This document shows, one piece after another, positions 31,676 through 39,157 of a stretch of 64,000 nt of DNA. A program made the position numbers and the translations under genes. The notes below the pieces were generated by a model. The model searched no databases and was not told where the DNA came from. It was given only the letters and a program-made list of their open reading frames with translations. The stretch is from Pseudobdellovibrionaceae bacterium. Lineage in GTDB: Bacteria > Bdellovibrionota > Bdellovibrionia > Bdellovibrionales > Bdellovibrionaceae. Each line of letters begins with the position of its first letter. The first letter of the stretch is position 1. The stretch is from positions 1 through 64,000 of the forward strand of contig JAHBUW010000006.1 of the NCBI GenBank assembly GCA_019637875.1, in the 5' to 3' direction.

Positions 31676-32317
31676 ATGAAGAAAGCCAAAATGACTCAAG
31701 CCGAAGCCCTGGACATCGTGATCGCTGACCTCCAGTCATGGGCTGACTCAGGTGGAGATGAGTCCGACGACGGTATGTTGTACGCGCTTCGCAACGGATA
31801 CCGGCTCCACGCTGCTCAGCTTTGGTTGGGCACTGGTGCCGCTAGCGAGACCCGCAAGATGACCGAAGCGACTTCAGTCCTTCGTATCAGCCGCAAGGCT
31901 GAAGACCGCGAGATCGACCAGATCTGCCGCGAAGCACACATCTACGAATGTCCGGACTGTAACCACAATGGCTTTCGCGACGATGACCAAGGTGAGTCCA
32001 TCAGCTGCTTTTCGTGTGGTGAGACCGCTTTCAAGCAAGCGCGCCCCGAGGAAGTCATCAGTAAGGTGCAAGAACTTTTCCCCGAATCTCAGGCGCTCCC
32101 TTACGCACGTAAATACAAAGCAGCTTACGTCCACGCCGAAGATAACTCCTCAGGCTTTCGTGTCGTCGTCGTTCCTTGCACTGAGTTCCGCGATCGTCAG
32201 GGTATCCATCTAGTAGACCTCACGACCGAGGAGCTCGAGCGCAAGCTCAGCGCTGCTGCTGAGTCGTGTGATCGCGATGGCTTCGAAACTGTATGGGTCC
32301 ACGTCATCGGCGCGTGA
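31676..32317 (+). CDS. Phage protein with zinc ribbon
   Basis: A 213-residue protein behind ACGAAGGAG. N-terminal ~80 residues are helical (A-L-D-I-V-I-A-D-L-Q-S-W). Residues about 92-121 form a zinc ribbon, C-P-D-C-N-H-N-G-F ... S-C-F-S-C-G-E. The C-terminal ~80 residues form a mixed fold. It is the first gene of the right-arm + strand group, just after the operator-like dyad, so a regulatory role is possible; no homologue recognised. Confidence 0.6.
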   Translation: MKKAKMTQAEALDIVIADLQSWADSGGDESDDGMLYALRNGYRLHAAQLWLGTGAASETRKMTEATSVLRISRKAEDREIDQICREAHIYECPDCNHNGFRDDDQGESISCFSCGETAFKQARPEEVISKVQELFPESQALPYARKYKAAYVHAEDNSSGFRVVVVPCTEFRDRQGIHLVDLTTEELERKLSAAAESCDRDGFETVWVHVIGA

Positions 32318-32384
32318 GCAGCTTGATCAGGGTGTCTTGCGGGACACCCGAATGAAGACGCTTTCAATTAACAAAGGAGATCGC

Positions 32385-32654
32385 ATGAACTCGCTTAAAA
32401 ACGTCCGCATTTACGATAATGGCGGAAAGACCTTTGACCGCTACACAGCCGTCTACATGGACCAGCCCGAGTACCAGCCCGGCACGTTCGCAGCGCGCGG
32501 CATGAGCACCAACCCGTTCAGCCCTCAGGGCTTCGGCTGCTCGTGTGTCGCATCACCGGGTCGTCATCTCGGGAAGCGTATCAAGTTCGAGGAGCTGCCG
32601 CCCGACTGCCAAAGATTAGTCCTACAAGACATCTCTACAGAGGAGACCGCATGA
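32385..32654 (+). CDS. Small phage protein of a common type
   Basis: An 89-residue protein. ATG 32385 follows AAAGGAGATCGC. The pattern V-R-I-Y-D-N-G-G-K-T-F-D-R-Y-T-A-V-Y-M-D near the N-terminus and G-F-G-C-S-C-V-A-S-P-G in the centre recalls a small family frequent in phages (from memory). It contains a C-x-C pair and may bind metal. Function unknown. Confidence 0.6.
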   Translation: MNSLKNVRIYDNGGKTFDRYTAVYMDQPEYQPGTFAARGMSTNPFSPQGFGCSCVASPGRHLGKRIKFEELPPDCQRLVLQDISTEETA

Positions 32655-33106
32655 GCCGCCGTCAATCGACCATCTACATCACTCGGGTTTCGACTCCGAA
32701 AGGCTGCGGACCTTACCGCTACCTCGTGACCCAAGACTCCACGTCGTGGTGTGCGTTCAGAACCCGCCGCGGTGTCCGTCAGTTCATTCGAGACCTCAAC
32801 CTCACCGTGAAACTCATGCGCCGAACCGGGCGCGGGCTCGACTCTTTTGCGGTGTACGAATGTCATTCTCCGGTGTTTGAGCAGCTTGGGTCTTGGGACC
32901 TCGAAAAGTTCATGCGCATGGAGGCAGATGTCGAGCGCGTTTCACACTCGAACGGAGATTTGACGCTCTGGAAAATCATGCACCTCGATGGCGGCGGTTG
33001 CGTGATGTATCACATGAACCCGAACGTGAAGGACCGCCCGACTTATCCGCGCGAGGCTTACTCAGATAGCGGACCTGACGACACATCACCCAAACGGAAA
33101 GGATAA
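32651..33106 (+). CDS. Phage hypothetical protein
   Basis: A 151-residue protein with an ATGA overlap upstream. It is beta-rich in the first half (I-Y-I-T-R-V-S-T-P-K-G, R-Y-L-V-T-Q-D), with an aromatic/His-containing C-terminal part and a disordered tail (S-G-P-D-D-T-S-P-K-R-K). No motif recognised. Confidence 0.5.
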   Translation: MSRRQSTIYITRVSTPKGCGPYRYLVTQDSTSWCAFRTRRGVRQFIRDLNLTVKLMRRTGRGLDSFAVYECHSPVFEQLGSWDLEKFMRMEADVERVSHSNGDLTLWKIMHLDGGGCVMYHMNPNVKDRPTYPREAYSDSGPDDTSPKRKG

Positions 33107-33110
33107 TCAG

Positions 33111-33383
33111 ATGACCCGCCCCAAACACACACCCGGACCGTGGGACGTAAATGTCTACTCGTATCCGCTCACGCCTCGCCTTTTCGGTGTCAACTGGAAG
33201 CAGCAAGAAAAGCGAGACGCCTCAGAGGACCTCGCCAACGCCCGTCTTATCGCCGCCGCGCCTGAGATGCTGGAAGCGTTGGAGGACGTGCTTGCGTTTC
33301 TCAACATCAAACGGACCGGCATCGAGAACTCACTAGCCAAGCAAGTCGAGCGAGCCCTCGCCAAAGCGCGAGGTGAGTCATGA
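33111..33383 (+). CDS. Phage protein with H-T-P-G-P-W start
   Basis: A 90-residue protein. The pattern K-H-T-P-G-P-W at the N-terminus and A-N-A-R-L-I-A-A-A-P-E-M-L-E-A-L in the centre marks a widespread small phage family whose function is not known. It overlaps the next gene by 4 nt. Confidence 0.7.
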   Translation: MTRPKHTPGPWDVNVYSYPLTPRLFGVNWKQQEKRDASEDLANARLIAAAPEMLEALEDVLAFLNIKRTGIENSLAKQVERALAKARGES

Positions 33384-33622
33384 AGCTCAAATCACTGAAT
33401 CAAGCCATCTTTCACTCGGTACACTCCGATTGCGATGGGTCTGAAGTAGACGCCGCTTTCAAAATCGAAGTCGATGGCGCAACTTGGTCTTGCTACACGG
33501 TAGCGCTGAGTCACCGTGACCTACTCTGCTACTGCAACGAGGGAACCGCTTCCTTTGTTGTCGACACTTACGGGACGCGCGACGTGGCGGAGCTCGTCGA
33601 CTGGGAAGCCGATCAGCCTTAA
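33380..33622 (+). CDS. Small acidic phage protein
   Basis: An 80-residue acidic protein from ATG 33380 (ATGA overlap). It carries a D-C-D-G motif near residue 17 and two more Cys residues, with predicted strands in the centre (F-K-I-E-V-D-G-A-T-W). Possibly metal-binding; unknown function. Confidence 0.5.
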   Translation: MKLKSLNQAIFHSVHSDCDGSEVDAAFKIEVDGATWSCYTVALSHRDLLCYCNEGTASFVVDTYGTRDVAELVDWEADQP

Positions 33623-33709
33623 CGCCCCTTAACCGTCTCAACTTGCTATAGCGTTTTGTTGGAAATTTCACGCGGGGTTAACCAAGTCCCGCCGATAATA
33701 GGAGTAGAC

Positions 33710-34300
33710 ATGTCACGCAACCAACTCACACCAGATAAGTACATGACGCCTCAGGAAGCGGGTGCGCTTGACGCCCGTCTTGCAGCGCTCGATACCTCTG
33801 ACCCGCTCGTTGCGCGTGATCATGCTTATCTGAGTTTTCTCAGGCTCACGGGCGTCCGCGCTTCTGAGGCGCTGAACCTCGAGCGCCGAGACTTCCTCGG
33901 TGTGTTCGACGGAGCAGGAGGAGAACGCTTCGGACGCGTCCACATTCGCACGCTGAAGCAGGGGCTTGACCGGGTCGTGCCCGTGCCCGGTTGGCTGTAC
34001 GACCGCTGCTTGTCAATGGCTGGAGCGTTTCCGGGCTCGCCGATCTTCGCATCTGATACGGGTGAGGCGATCAAGCTCAGACGTGCCGACCAGATATGGC
34101 GTACGTATCGGACGTGCGACAAGAAGCTTCACTCGCTTCGTCACACTTTCGGGCGTGAGCTCTACCGCGCAACCCGCGACATCCTGCTGGTGAAGTACGC
34201 GCTTGGACACGCATCGGTATCGAACACGCAAATCTATACCGAGATGGACATGGAAGATGACTTGAGTCGCGCTTTAGGAGCGCTGAGAGGAGCGTCATGA
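33710..34300 (+). CDS. Minimal tyrosine recombinase (catalytic domain only)
   Basis: A 196-residue protein. It carries the R-H-R-H-Y set: T-G-V-R-A-S-E (first Arg), H-S-L-R-H-T-F (His and second Arg), L-G-H (His) and N-T-Q-I-Y-T (Tyr nucleophile). It lacks the N-terminal core-binding domain of a standard integrase, so it is about half the usual length. It is separate from the full-length integrase at 41.7-42.8 kb. Possible jobs include resolving genome dimers, inverting a phage segment or replacing a host Xer protein. ATG 33710 is chosen as the start for its position after the intergenic AATAGGAGTAG site. Confidence 0.85.
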   Translation: MSRNQLTPDKYMTPQEAGALDARLAALDTSDPLVARDHAYLSFLRLTGVRASEALNLERRDFLGVFDGAGGERFGRVHIRTLKQGLDRVVPVPGWLYDRCLSMAGAFPGSPIFASDTGEAIKLRRADQIWRTYRTCDKKLHSLRHTFGRELYRATRDILLVKYALGHASVSNTQIYTEMDMEDDLSRALGALRGAS

Positions 34301-34902
34301 CACGCTATACGCTTTTATTGGGACTGAGTGCGTCCCTTATCCTGACCGCTTGCGTGCCTGATGGCGGCTCTGGTGGAGCTCCAGCTGCTCGCGTAGTTGA
34401 CGAAGCTCCGAATCTTGAGCCCGAGGCGCCGGAGCCCTTGCCTGAGGAGCCAACTCTTGCCGAGTTGACAAGCGGTGACATCCAGTCTCTGACGCTAACC
34501 CGCGGTTCGGAGTCGCTGACGTTTACAAGCTCCGAGATCCAAGACACGCGCTGCTATGGTGGGCGCATCGAGATCAAGAGCGTGACTGAGGCTGATGGTA
34601 TTGTGACCGTGTCGGCTGAGCGTGATGGCGACGTGCCGCTCGACACACCGACACATCAGGACTGCATGCTTGAGGTCGGTCAATCGCATTTGGCCTTCTA
34701 CTATGGCGGAAGCTGCGTCTATGCCGCGGTCGATCCGTACTTCCACGCGCGAAATATCACCTATCAGCTTTCCAGAACAGCTGATGGCGAGATCACAGTC
34801 GCGCGGTCGCTTGAGACGATGCCGTTTCAACGAAGCTGCACAAACCCGATAGGCTATGGCCCTTTCACGGGCTCAATTGCAGGCGAGGTCTATCATGAGT
34901 AA
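34297..34902 (+). CDS. Prophage lipoprotein
   Basis: A 201-residue protein with signal peptide and lipobox L-T-A-C (C19). A Glu/Pro-rich linker (about 36-57) is followed by a beta-rich domain with several Cys (C at D-T-R-C-Y-G-G and H-Q-D-C-M) that could form disulfides. Start at an ATGA overlap with the recombinase. Lipoproteins expressed from prophages often alter the host surface or block superinfection; that role is a guess here. Confidence 0.65.
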   Translation: MTRYTLLLGLSASLILTACVPDGGSGGAPAARVVDEAPNLEPEAPEPLPEEPTLAELTSGDIQSLTLTRGSESLTFTSSEIQDTRCYGGRIEIKSVTEADGIVTVSAERDGDVPLDTPTHQDCMLEVGQSHLAFYYGGSCVYAAVDPYFHARNITYQLSRTADGEITVARSLETMPFQRSCTNPIGYGPFTGSIAGEVYHE

Positions 34903-35101
34903 GCCTCAGAATCTGACCGAGTTAAACGCTTTATTAGCCCGTCAGGCGAGTGAGCGAGATCAGGCCGACCGGAAGAACAGCGCGAGACTTTGGCGCGTCC
35001 TAGGCCCCGTGGCGGCGTTATTCGTGGCGGGATATATCGGTGTTGCGGTTTACGGATTAACTCAAACTGAAACGAAGTCTCAAGTCGAGGTGACGAAATG
35101 A
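34895..35101 (+). CDS. Small single-span membrane protein
   Basis: A 68-residue protein starting within the end of the lipoprotein gene (8-nt overlap). A charged helix (1-31) and one hydrophobic span (about 33-53, V-L-G-P-V-A-A-L-F-V-A-G-Y-I-G-V-A-V). With the lipoprotein before it and the next membrane protein it may form a surface-exclusion or envelope set; unproven. Confidence 0.55.
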   Translation: MSKPQNLTELNALLARQASERDQADRKNSARLWRVLGPVAALFVAGYIGVAVYGLTQTETKSQVEVTK

Positions 35102-35331
35102 AGGCTCAGACGTATCCTGTTCGCATGACTGCTATAGCGAAAAACCGGAATCTACCCTGGGGCTTAGTGAAGCGCGCGGTGCTTTGGACTGCGGCTGCCG
35201 TGGTGTCCTTCTACGTGCTCGGTGGTGTCGGGATGCTTCTCTATATCGGAAAGACCTCTCCGAAGGTGCAAGCAGCCATCGCGGACTTCGATCCCGGCAT
35301 CCTTCGCTCAACTCTCGAGATCATCTTTTAA
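35098..35331 (+). CDS. Small single-span membrane protein
   Basis: A 77-residue protein with an ATGA overlap upstream. A hydrophobic segment lies at about 26-50 (V-L-W-T-A-A-A-V-V-S-F-Y-V-L-G-G-V-G-M-L-L). The stop codon is shared base-for-base with the convergent gene at 35328. Function unknown. Confidence 0.55.
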   Translation: MKAQTYPVRMTAIAKNRNLPWGLVKRAVLWTAAAVVSFYVLGGVGMLLYIGKTSPKVQAAIADFDPGILRSTLEIIF

Positions 35332-35645
35332 CGATCAGCGGGAAGCTTGCCTTCGTTCATGAGCGACCAGACATCAGTGTTGCGCGATTTCATCGGGTCT
35401 TTCTCGCGCTTAGCCTTCTCGATCAGCTCATAGCGCTTTTTGTAGGGTGCGGCTTCAAGCGACCCAGCATCCATGACGTATGCAAGGCCATCAAGAGCCT
35501 CGTTTTGCATGTTACCGATGAAGCCTGTCTGACCGCGGGCTTTGGCGAGCTCTGACTCAGCCCAAGCCTGATGCGTACCTTCACGCATGGTCGCACCGAG
35601 ATTGTCCAGCTTGTCCCACACGCTGCGTTTCTGAGTTCCCGCCAT
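35328..35645 (-). CDS. Phage hypothetical protein, reverse strand
   Basis: A 105-residue, helical, charged protein on the - strand among + strand genes. No signal, membrane span or metal motif. Its 3' end meets the convergent gene at 35331 with an overlap of four bases. Possibly a small regulator or a moron. Confidence 0.5.
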   Translation of the reverse strand: MAGTQKRSVWDKLDNLGATMREGTHQAWAESELAKARGQTGFIGNMQNEALDGLAYVMDAGSLEAAPYKKRYELIEKAKREKDPMKSRNTDVWSLMNEGKLPADR

Positions 35646-35692
35646 CTCACACCCCCGAATCAGTCATTATACGCGAAAACGGGAATGAGTTT

Positions 35693-36037
35693 CTAGGCTA
35701 ACCGACGCGCCTTTGCTTCTTCACGAGTCTTTCTGCCATGACAGGTCTTGCAGACCGCTTGCAGTTTCTCTGACGGAAGGAACATGCGCTCGATGAATGT
35801 GCGAGGGTCGAAGGTTCCGACAGGATCGATGTGGTCGGCGTACAGCTTCCCCACTTTCGCTCCGCAGATCTCGCAGGTGCCAATGTCGTTCTCCCCGACT
35901 GCGCGCCTCAGACAAAGCTTGCGTGCGTGGTTATACGCCCAGACCTGGCGGATGGCTTTCCGCAAACGCTCCGCATCCTTCGGCCCCAGACCATCTACGG
36001 GCTCTGGCTTTGCCTTCCTGGCTTTCTTCTTTGTCAT
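35693..36037 (-). CDS. HNH endonuclease family protein
   Basis: A 114-residue protein from ATG 36037 (an upstream in-frame TTG at 36085 is possible). A basic N-terminus (K-K-K-A-R-K-A-K) is followed by an HNH core: C-E-I-C-G-A-K-V-G-K-L-Y-A-D-H-I-D-P-V-G and L-Q-A-V-C-K-T-C-H-G-R-K-T. It may be a DNA-packaging nuclease helper, as HNH proteins are in some phages, or a free homing nuclease. It lies away from the terminase genes. Confidence 0.8.
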   Translation of the reverse strand: MTKKKARKAKPEPVDGLGPKDAERLRKAIRQVWAYNHARKLCLRRAVGENDIGTCEICGAKVGKLYADHIDPVGTFDPRTFIERMFLPSEKLQAVCKTCHGRKTREEAKARRLA

Positions 36038-36129
36038 GCTTTGATCTTGTGAGACCTGGACCTTACGGTGAAGTGAAACCTTCAAATGACTTCCAGCCCC
36101 AACAACCCTCGCGCTGTTAAACTGGCGGC

Positions 36130-36888
36130 ATGCTTGAAACTTGTTTGGTTATCCCGGATTGCCACCGTCCGTGGCATCATGTTCGCGCGTACAACCTCAT
36201 GCTTGAAGTTGGTACGTTCATCAAACCGAAACACGTCATCCTTCTCGGTGATTATGCCGATGTCTACAATCTTTCCGGCCATGGGCCTAAAGATCCCGGC
36301 ATGATCACCAACATGAAGCGCGAGATAGACTCGGTGAATGAGGGCCTCGATGAACTCGATAAACTCTTTCCGAAGTCGAAGAAGAAATACATCGAGGGGA
36401 ATCACGAATGGCGCCTCACTCGCTACATCCAGAATCGCGCACCGGAACTTTTCGGCGTCATGGACTGGGAAGGTCTTACTTCACTCAAAGAACGTAAAGG
36501 CTGGGAGTGGGTCCCCTGGGAGCCGACTCAACTGACACCCATCGGACCATCTAAGTCGAAGCTGCTCGCGCGCCACCGTCCACTGGGCTCGTCGATGAAA
36601 GCATCTGCACAACGCGCGCTCTGTTCGATGGTCTACGGCGACAACCACAAGATTGAAGAGACCCACTTCACAAGCATCAAAGGCGAGGAACACGTCTGCT
36701 TCTCGGTTGGATGGCTCGGAGATAAGCGTCAGCAGCAGGTCTTTGGCTACGTCGCCGGCATGGCTCAATGGCAGCTTGGCTTCGGCATCGTTCACGTCGA
36801 TCCGCGGACCGGCTACTTCTATCACGAGAAGATTCACATCCTCGACAACATCACCTGCATGGTAAACGGGAAGCGTTTCAAAGGATGA
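36130..36888 (+). CDS. Metallophosphoesterase
   Basis: A 252-residue protein of the calcineurin-like phosphoesterase fold. Metal motifs: P-D-C-H (D-x-H, about 10-12), L-L-G-D-Y-A-D (about 39-45), G-N-H-E (about 90-93), and later H residues at Y-G-D-N-H and A-R-H-R-P. Phage members act on nucleic acids or phosphoproteins. It is paired with an HExxH gene by an ATGA overlap and ends at the terminator at 37270. Confidence 0.75.
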   Translation: MLETCLVIPDCHRPWHHVRAYNLMLEVGTFIKPKHVILLGDYADVYNLSGHGPKDPGMITNMKREIDSVNEGLDELDKLFPKSKKKYIEGNHEWRLTRYIQNRAPELFGVMDWEGLTSLKERKGWEWVPWEPTQLTPIGPSKSKLLARHRPLGSSMKASAQRALCSMVYGDNHKIEETHFTSIKGEEHVCFSVGWLGDKRQQQVFGYVAGMAQWQLGFGIVHVDPRTGYFYHEKIHILDNITCMVNGKRFKG

Positions 36889-37169
36889 AGCTCAAGATCT
36901 TCGGCGTCTCCATGCAAGTGAAACGGCGCAAACACCTTCGCACGAAGGAAGAAGCCATGGGTATCTACTACCCTGGCCAAAATCTCATTCACATCGATGC
37001 AGACCTTAAGGGTGAAGAGTATGACCAGTGCGTGCTTCACGAAGCTGTTCATGCGCTCCTCGATCGCCTGCACATCTCGCCCGCCATCGATGAAGATGTC
37101 GAAGAGATCATCGCCGACTCTGTCGCAACCATGATCACCGAAAACTGGAAGCTCTCAAAAAAACGCTGA
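36885..37169 (+). CDS. Small HExxH putative metallopeptidase
   Basis: A 94-residue protein. L-H-E-A-V-H-A-L-L-D gives the zinc-binding HExxH motif in a helix; downstream Glu/Asp residues (E-D-V-E-E-I-I-A-D) could complete the site. The motif resembles ImmA/IrrE-type domains that inactivate phage repressors, but the protein is short and lies 1.2 kb from the repressor gene. Unknown substrate. Confidence 0.6.
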   Translation: MKLKIFGVSMQVKRRKHLRTKEEAMGIYYPGQNLIHIDADLKGEEYDQCVLHEAVHALLDRLHISPAIDEDVEEIIADSVATMITENWKLSKKR

Positions 37170-37269
37170 CGCGGGACCGCTACACTTCACACTCAGGCAA
37201 TTCGCGACTAGATCTTGTGAAGTCTCTCGTCTCTCTCTCACACAACGGTTTGTAGATTTGCTAGTAGGA

Positions 37270-37296
37270 AGCCTCGGGGAAACCCGGGGCTTTTTG
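37270..37296 (+). terminator. Intrinsic terminator after the metallophosphoesterase operon
   Basis: A nine-pair stem (37270-37278 with 37283-37291, one G-U) capped by a GAAA tetraloop and followed by TTTTT. A textbook Rho-independent terminator, 100 bases after the last stop. Confidence 0.85.
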
Positions 37297-37612
37297 CTTT
37301 AAGGGCTGTATCGGTCGCGCGTCATGCGTAAAGCGGCAGCGCCCCAACAACTCACTTTGTGTTGAATCTCACGCAAACCGTGAATTACCTTCAAATCAGA
37401 ACCGACCACTCCCGGGCTGATTGCATCTACCCCGCGCGCAGCAAGGAAGGTTCTAAGTCCTACGGGACGTGCTGGGCCAAACACCCTCCATCTTGAAGAG
37501 ATGACTCTGTGGCGCGGAGGGGGAACTGCCGCTGGTGGCTACCTACCTAGAGCACGACGTGAATACGTCAAAACGAGTGTGGAGATCCAGATGCCGTAAG
37601 CCGACTCATCTC
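37297..37612. other. Intergenic stretch without supported genes
   Basis: About 315 bases between the terminator and a repeated start module. A 61-residue - strand frame (37299-37484) is open, but it has no clear ribosome site or recognisable motif and runs through the upstream terminator side, so it is not called. No strong hairpin was found. Confidence 0.4.
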
Positions 37613-37712
37613 AGGGGGTTCGAATGTTTATTCGCGCCTTCAGCAGATCATTTGGTTCGGTGGGATATAGGGGAACCTATGCCTGCCGATCTATCTAGGG
37701 GGTTCGAATGTT
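37613..37712 (+). repeat. Duplicated translation-start module
   Basis: AGGGGGTTCGAATGTT occurs exactly at 37613-37628 and 37697-37712, preceded in both by related sequence (CCGA-ATCT). Each copy contains a Shine-Dalgarno-like AGGGGG five bases before an ATG. The first ATG opens a 24-codon frame ending inside the second copy, and the second opens the nuclease gene. Confidence 0.85.
37624..37698 (+). CDS. Possible 24-residue leader peptide
   Basis: From ATG 37624 to TAG 37696-37698, with AGGGGG ideally spaced upstream. The peptide is short and basic (M-F-I-R-A-F-S-R-S-F-G). Its stop codon overlaps the ribosome site of the downstream nuclease gene, an arrangement that could couple or attenuate nuclease translation. 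Evidence is positional only. Confidence 0.4.
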   Translation: MFIRAFSRSFGSVGYRGTYACRSI

Positions 37713-38325
37713 GTATTTGTATCAGACAAAGCTGTCTGAGCATGCGATGAGAAGAGAGTTTCGGAAGGCAGAGAAGGTCGGATTGGTTCCGCACCCAATT
37801 GAACTTCTTCGTCAACGCTGCAACAAGTTGAACCATAGTAACTTCCCAAGTGAGCGCTGGTTTATGACGGCAGCCGAAAAGCATTTCGCAACATTTCCTG
37901 TTCGCGTCCGTTGTTCCCGGAACCACCCTGCATTAGGTGTGTTCTTCATCGATTTCTTTTTCCGTCGCGGAAGACTTGCGATCGAGATCGATGGGCGCTC
38001 ACATGATGGAAAAAAAGAGCATGACGAATGGCGAGACGGACTTCTCACGCGTGCTGGGAATCGTGTGATCCGCATCAAGCATGGCGACGAGAATGCGCTT
38101 CATGCAGCTCTATTGGAGATTGAGAATCTTTATCCTAAGATGAAGCGTGTTGAGCCTGCCCGAGAATTAGAGGGCCTCGCTAAGTCGGTTGCGAGTACAT
38201 TGAGGAAAGAGAAACGTAGTCTCCGCGGCACTGCTTACGGTCGCAAGGCCCGCGAGAAAGCAGCCGTCGACTCGTGGCCGTCTCACATCGACAAAGCCAA
38301 AGTTCTTTCGTGGTTCAAGTCCTAG
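37708..38325 (+). CDS. DUF559/Vsr-like endonuclease
   Basis: A 205-residue protein. The central part has F-F-I-D-F-F-F-R-R-G-R-L-A-I-E-I-D-G-R-S-H-D-G-K-x-x-H-D (in two overlapping pieces, catalytic Asp in I-D-F and E-I-D-G), then D-E-W-R-D and R-V-I-R-I-K-H-G-D, matching the PD-(D/E)xK-type fold of DUF559 and Vsr nucleases. A basic C-terminal extension follows. Phage proteins of this type can be homing or repair nucleases. It is translated from the duplicated start module and faces the convergent repressor gene, with a 4-nt tail overlap. Confidence 0.72.
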   Translation: MLYLYQTKLSEHAMRREFRKAEKVGLVPHPIELLRQRCNKLNHSNFPSERWFMTAAEKHFATFPVRVRCSRNHPALGVFFIDFFFRRGRLAIEIDGRSHDGKKEHDEWRDGLLTRAGNRVIRIKHGDENALHAALLEIENLYPKMKRVEPARELEGLAKSVASTLRKEKRSLRGTAYGRKAREKAAVDSWPSHIDKAKVLSWFKS

Positions 38326-38954
38326 CGGCGCTTCTTAGCTATATCCCGCACCATCATTTCGATTTGCCCGAATGATTTGAGTTGGCGCTCATCGAGAAGA
38401 TTTACGGCTTGAGCGAGCTGGTCGATCTTGGCTTCGAGAGACGCGATAACTCTGCGCAAATCTGCATCACCCGAGCTACCCGTGATCGCCGGCAGCTTTT
38501 TCACTTCGTCACTCATGAGTTCTTCGGGCGACACTCCGAGAGCGGCAGCGATTTTTCGAATGCCGACGACGTCGGGTCCGCGGGTGCCGTTCACGTAGTT
38601 CGACATCGTATTCGGTAGAATGTCTGCTCTACGCGCGAGCTCGAGAGTAGAGATCCCCATCTTCGTCATTCGGACACGAACTCGCTGACTGAAATTTACT
38701 CTTTGATCCGGTGTTTTGACTTCGTAGTTGATGGTCTCGGTGTCTGGCGAAAGAAGTTCCGCGATCGAAATCTCAAAGGCTTTCGCGATCGCTTCGAGTT
38801 TTTCCATCGACGTGTTCGCTGACCCGTTTTCAATATGTGAGAGAGCACTGCGACTGATCCCCGTGGCGTCGCAAAGGTCGTTTTGCGACATATTGCGCGC
38901 GATCCGCTCGGACTTCACGCGCCTAGCGAGGATTTCTTTTTGATCAGGCTTCAT
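38322..38954 (-). CDS. Phage repressor with two tandem HTH domains
   Basis: A 210-residue protein. The first HTH_3/XRE domain (about 8-70) has M-S-Q-N-D-L-C-D-A-T-G-I-S-R-S-A-L-S-H-I-E. The second (about 85-145) has I-S-T-L-E-L-A-R-R-A-D-I-L-P-N-T-M-S-N-Y. A C-terminal coiled coil (about 160-205) could mediate oligomerisation. There is no LexA/CI-type S24 peptidase domain, so RecA-induced self-cleavage is not expected. Transcribed divergently from the recombination operon across a region with repeated GTTCGA motifs. It is the likely lysogeny repressor. Confidence 0.78.
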   Translation of the reverse strand: MKPDQKEILARRVKSERIARNMSQNDLCDATGISRSALSHIENGSANTSMEKLEAIAKAFEISIAELLSPDTETINYEVKTPDQRVNFSQRVRVRMTKMGISTLELARRADILPNTMSNYVNGTRGPDVVGIRKIAAALGVSPEELMSDEVKKLPAITGSSGDADLRRVIASLEAKIDQLAQAVNLLDERQLKSFGQIEMMVRDIAKKRR

Positions 38955-39157
38955 CTCAACACCACCGTTTCAGCTGGTATCGAACATTAGACCTCCCGGG
39001 TTTGCGCCGCATCCGCCCTGACGCTATGTTGCGTCAAGTGTTCGAAACGACGTCCAATGTTTACCATCTTACGCCAACCGAGTGCTAGCCCCCCGTTTTG
39101 TGTTGCAAACAACGCAAAGCTGTCGGAATGTTCGACACATCACTTAAGGGGGAAACG
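38955..39157. promoter_or_regulatory. Divergent operator region with three TGTTCGA sites
   Basis: The gap between the repressor and the recombination operon holds TATCGAACATT (38978-38988, reverse orientation), AGTGTTCGAAA (39037-39047) and AATGTTCGACA (39127-39137), sharing the core TGTTCGA. There is also a TGACGC/GCGTCA dyad at 39019-39036 with a six-base centre. The third site lies just before the GTG start at 39158. Paired operators of this kind between divergent genes suit a double-HTH repressor. Confidence 0.65.

Noticed and set aside
37299-37484. 61-residue - strand frame after the 37270 terminator
   Set aside because: No ribosome site, motif or neighbour support; could be chance.
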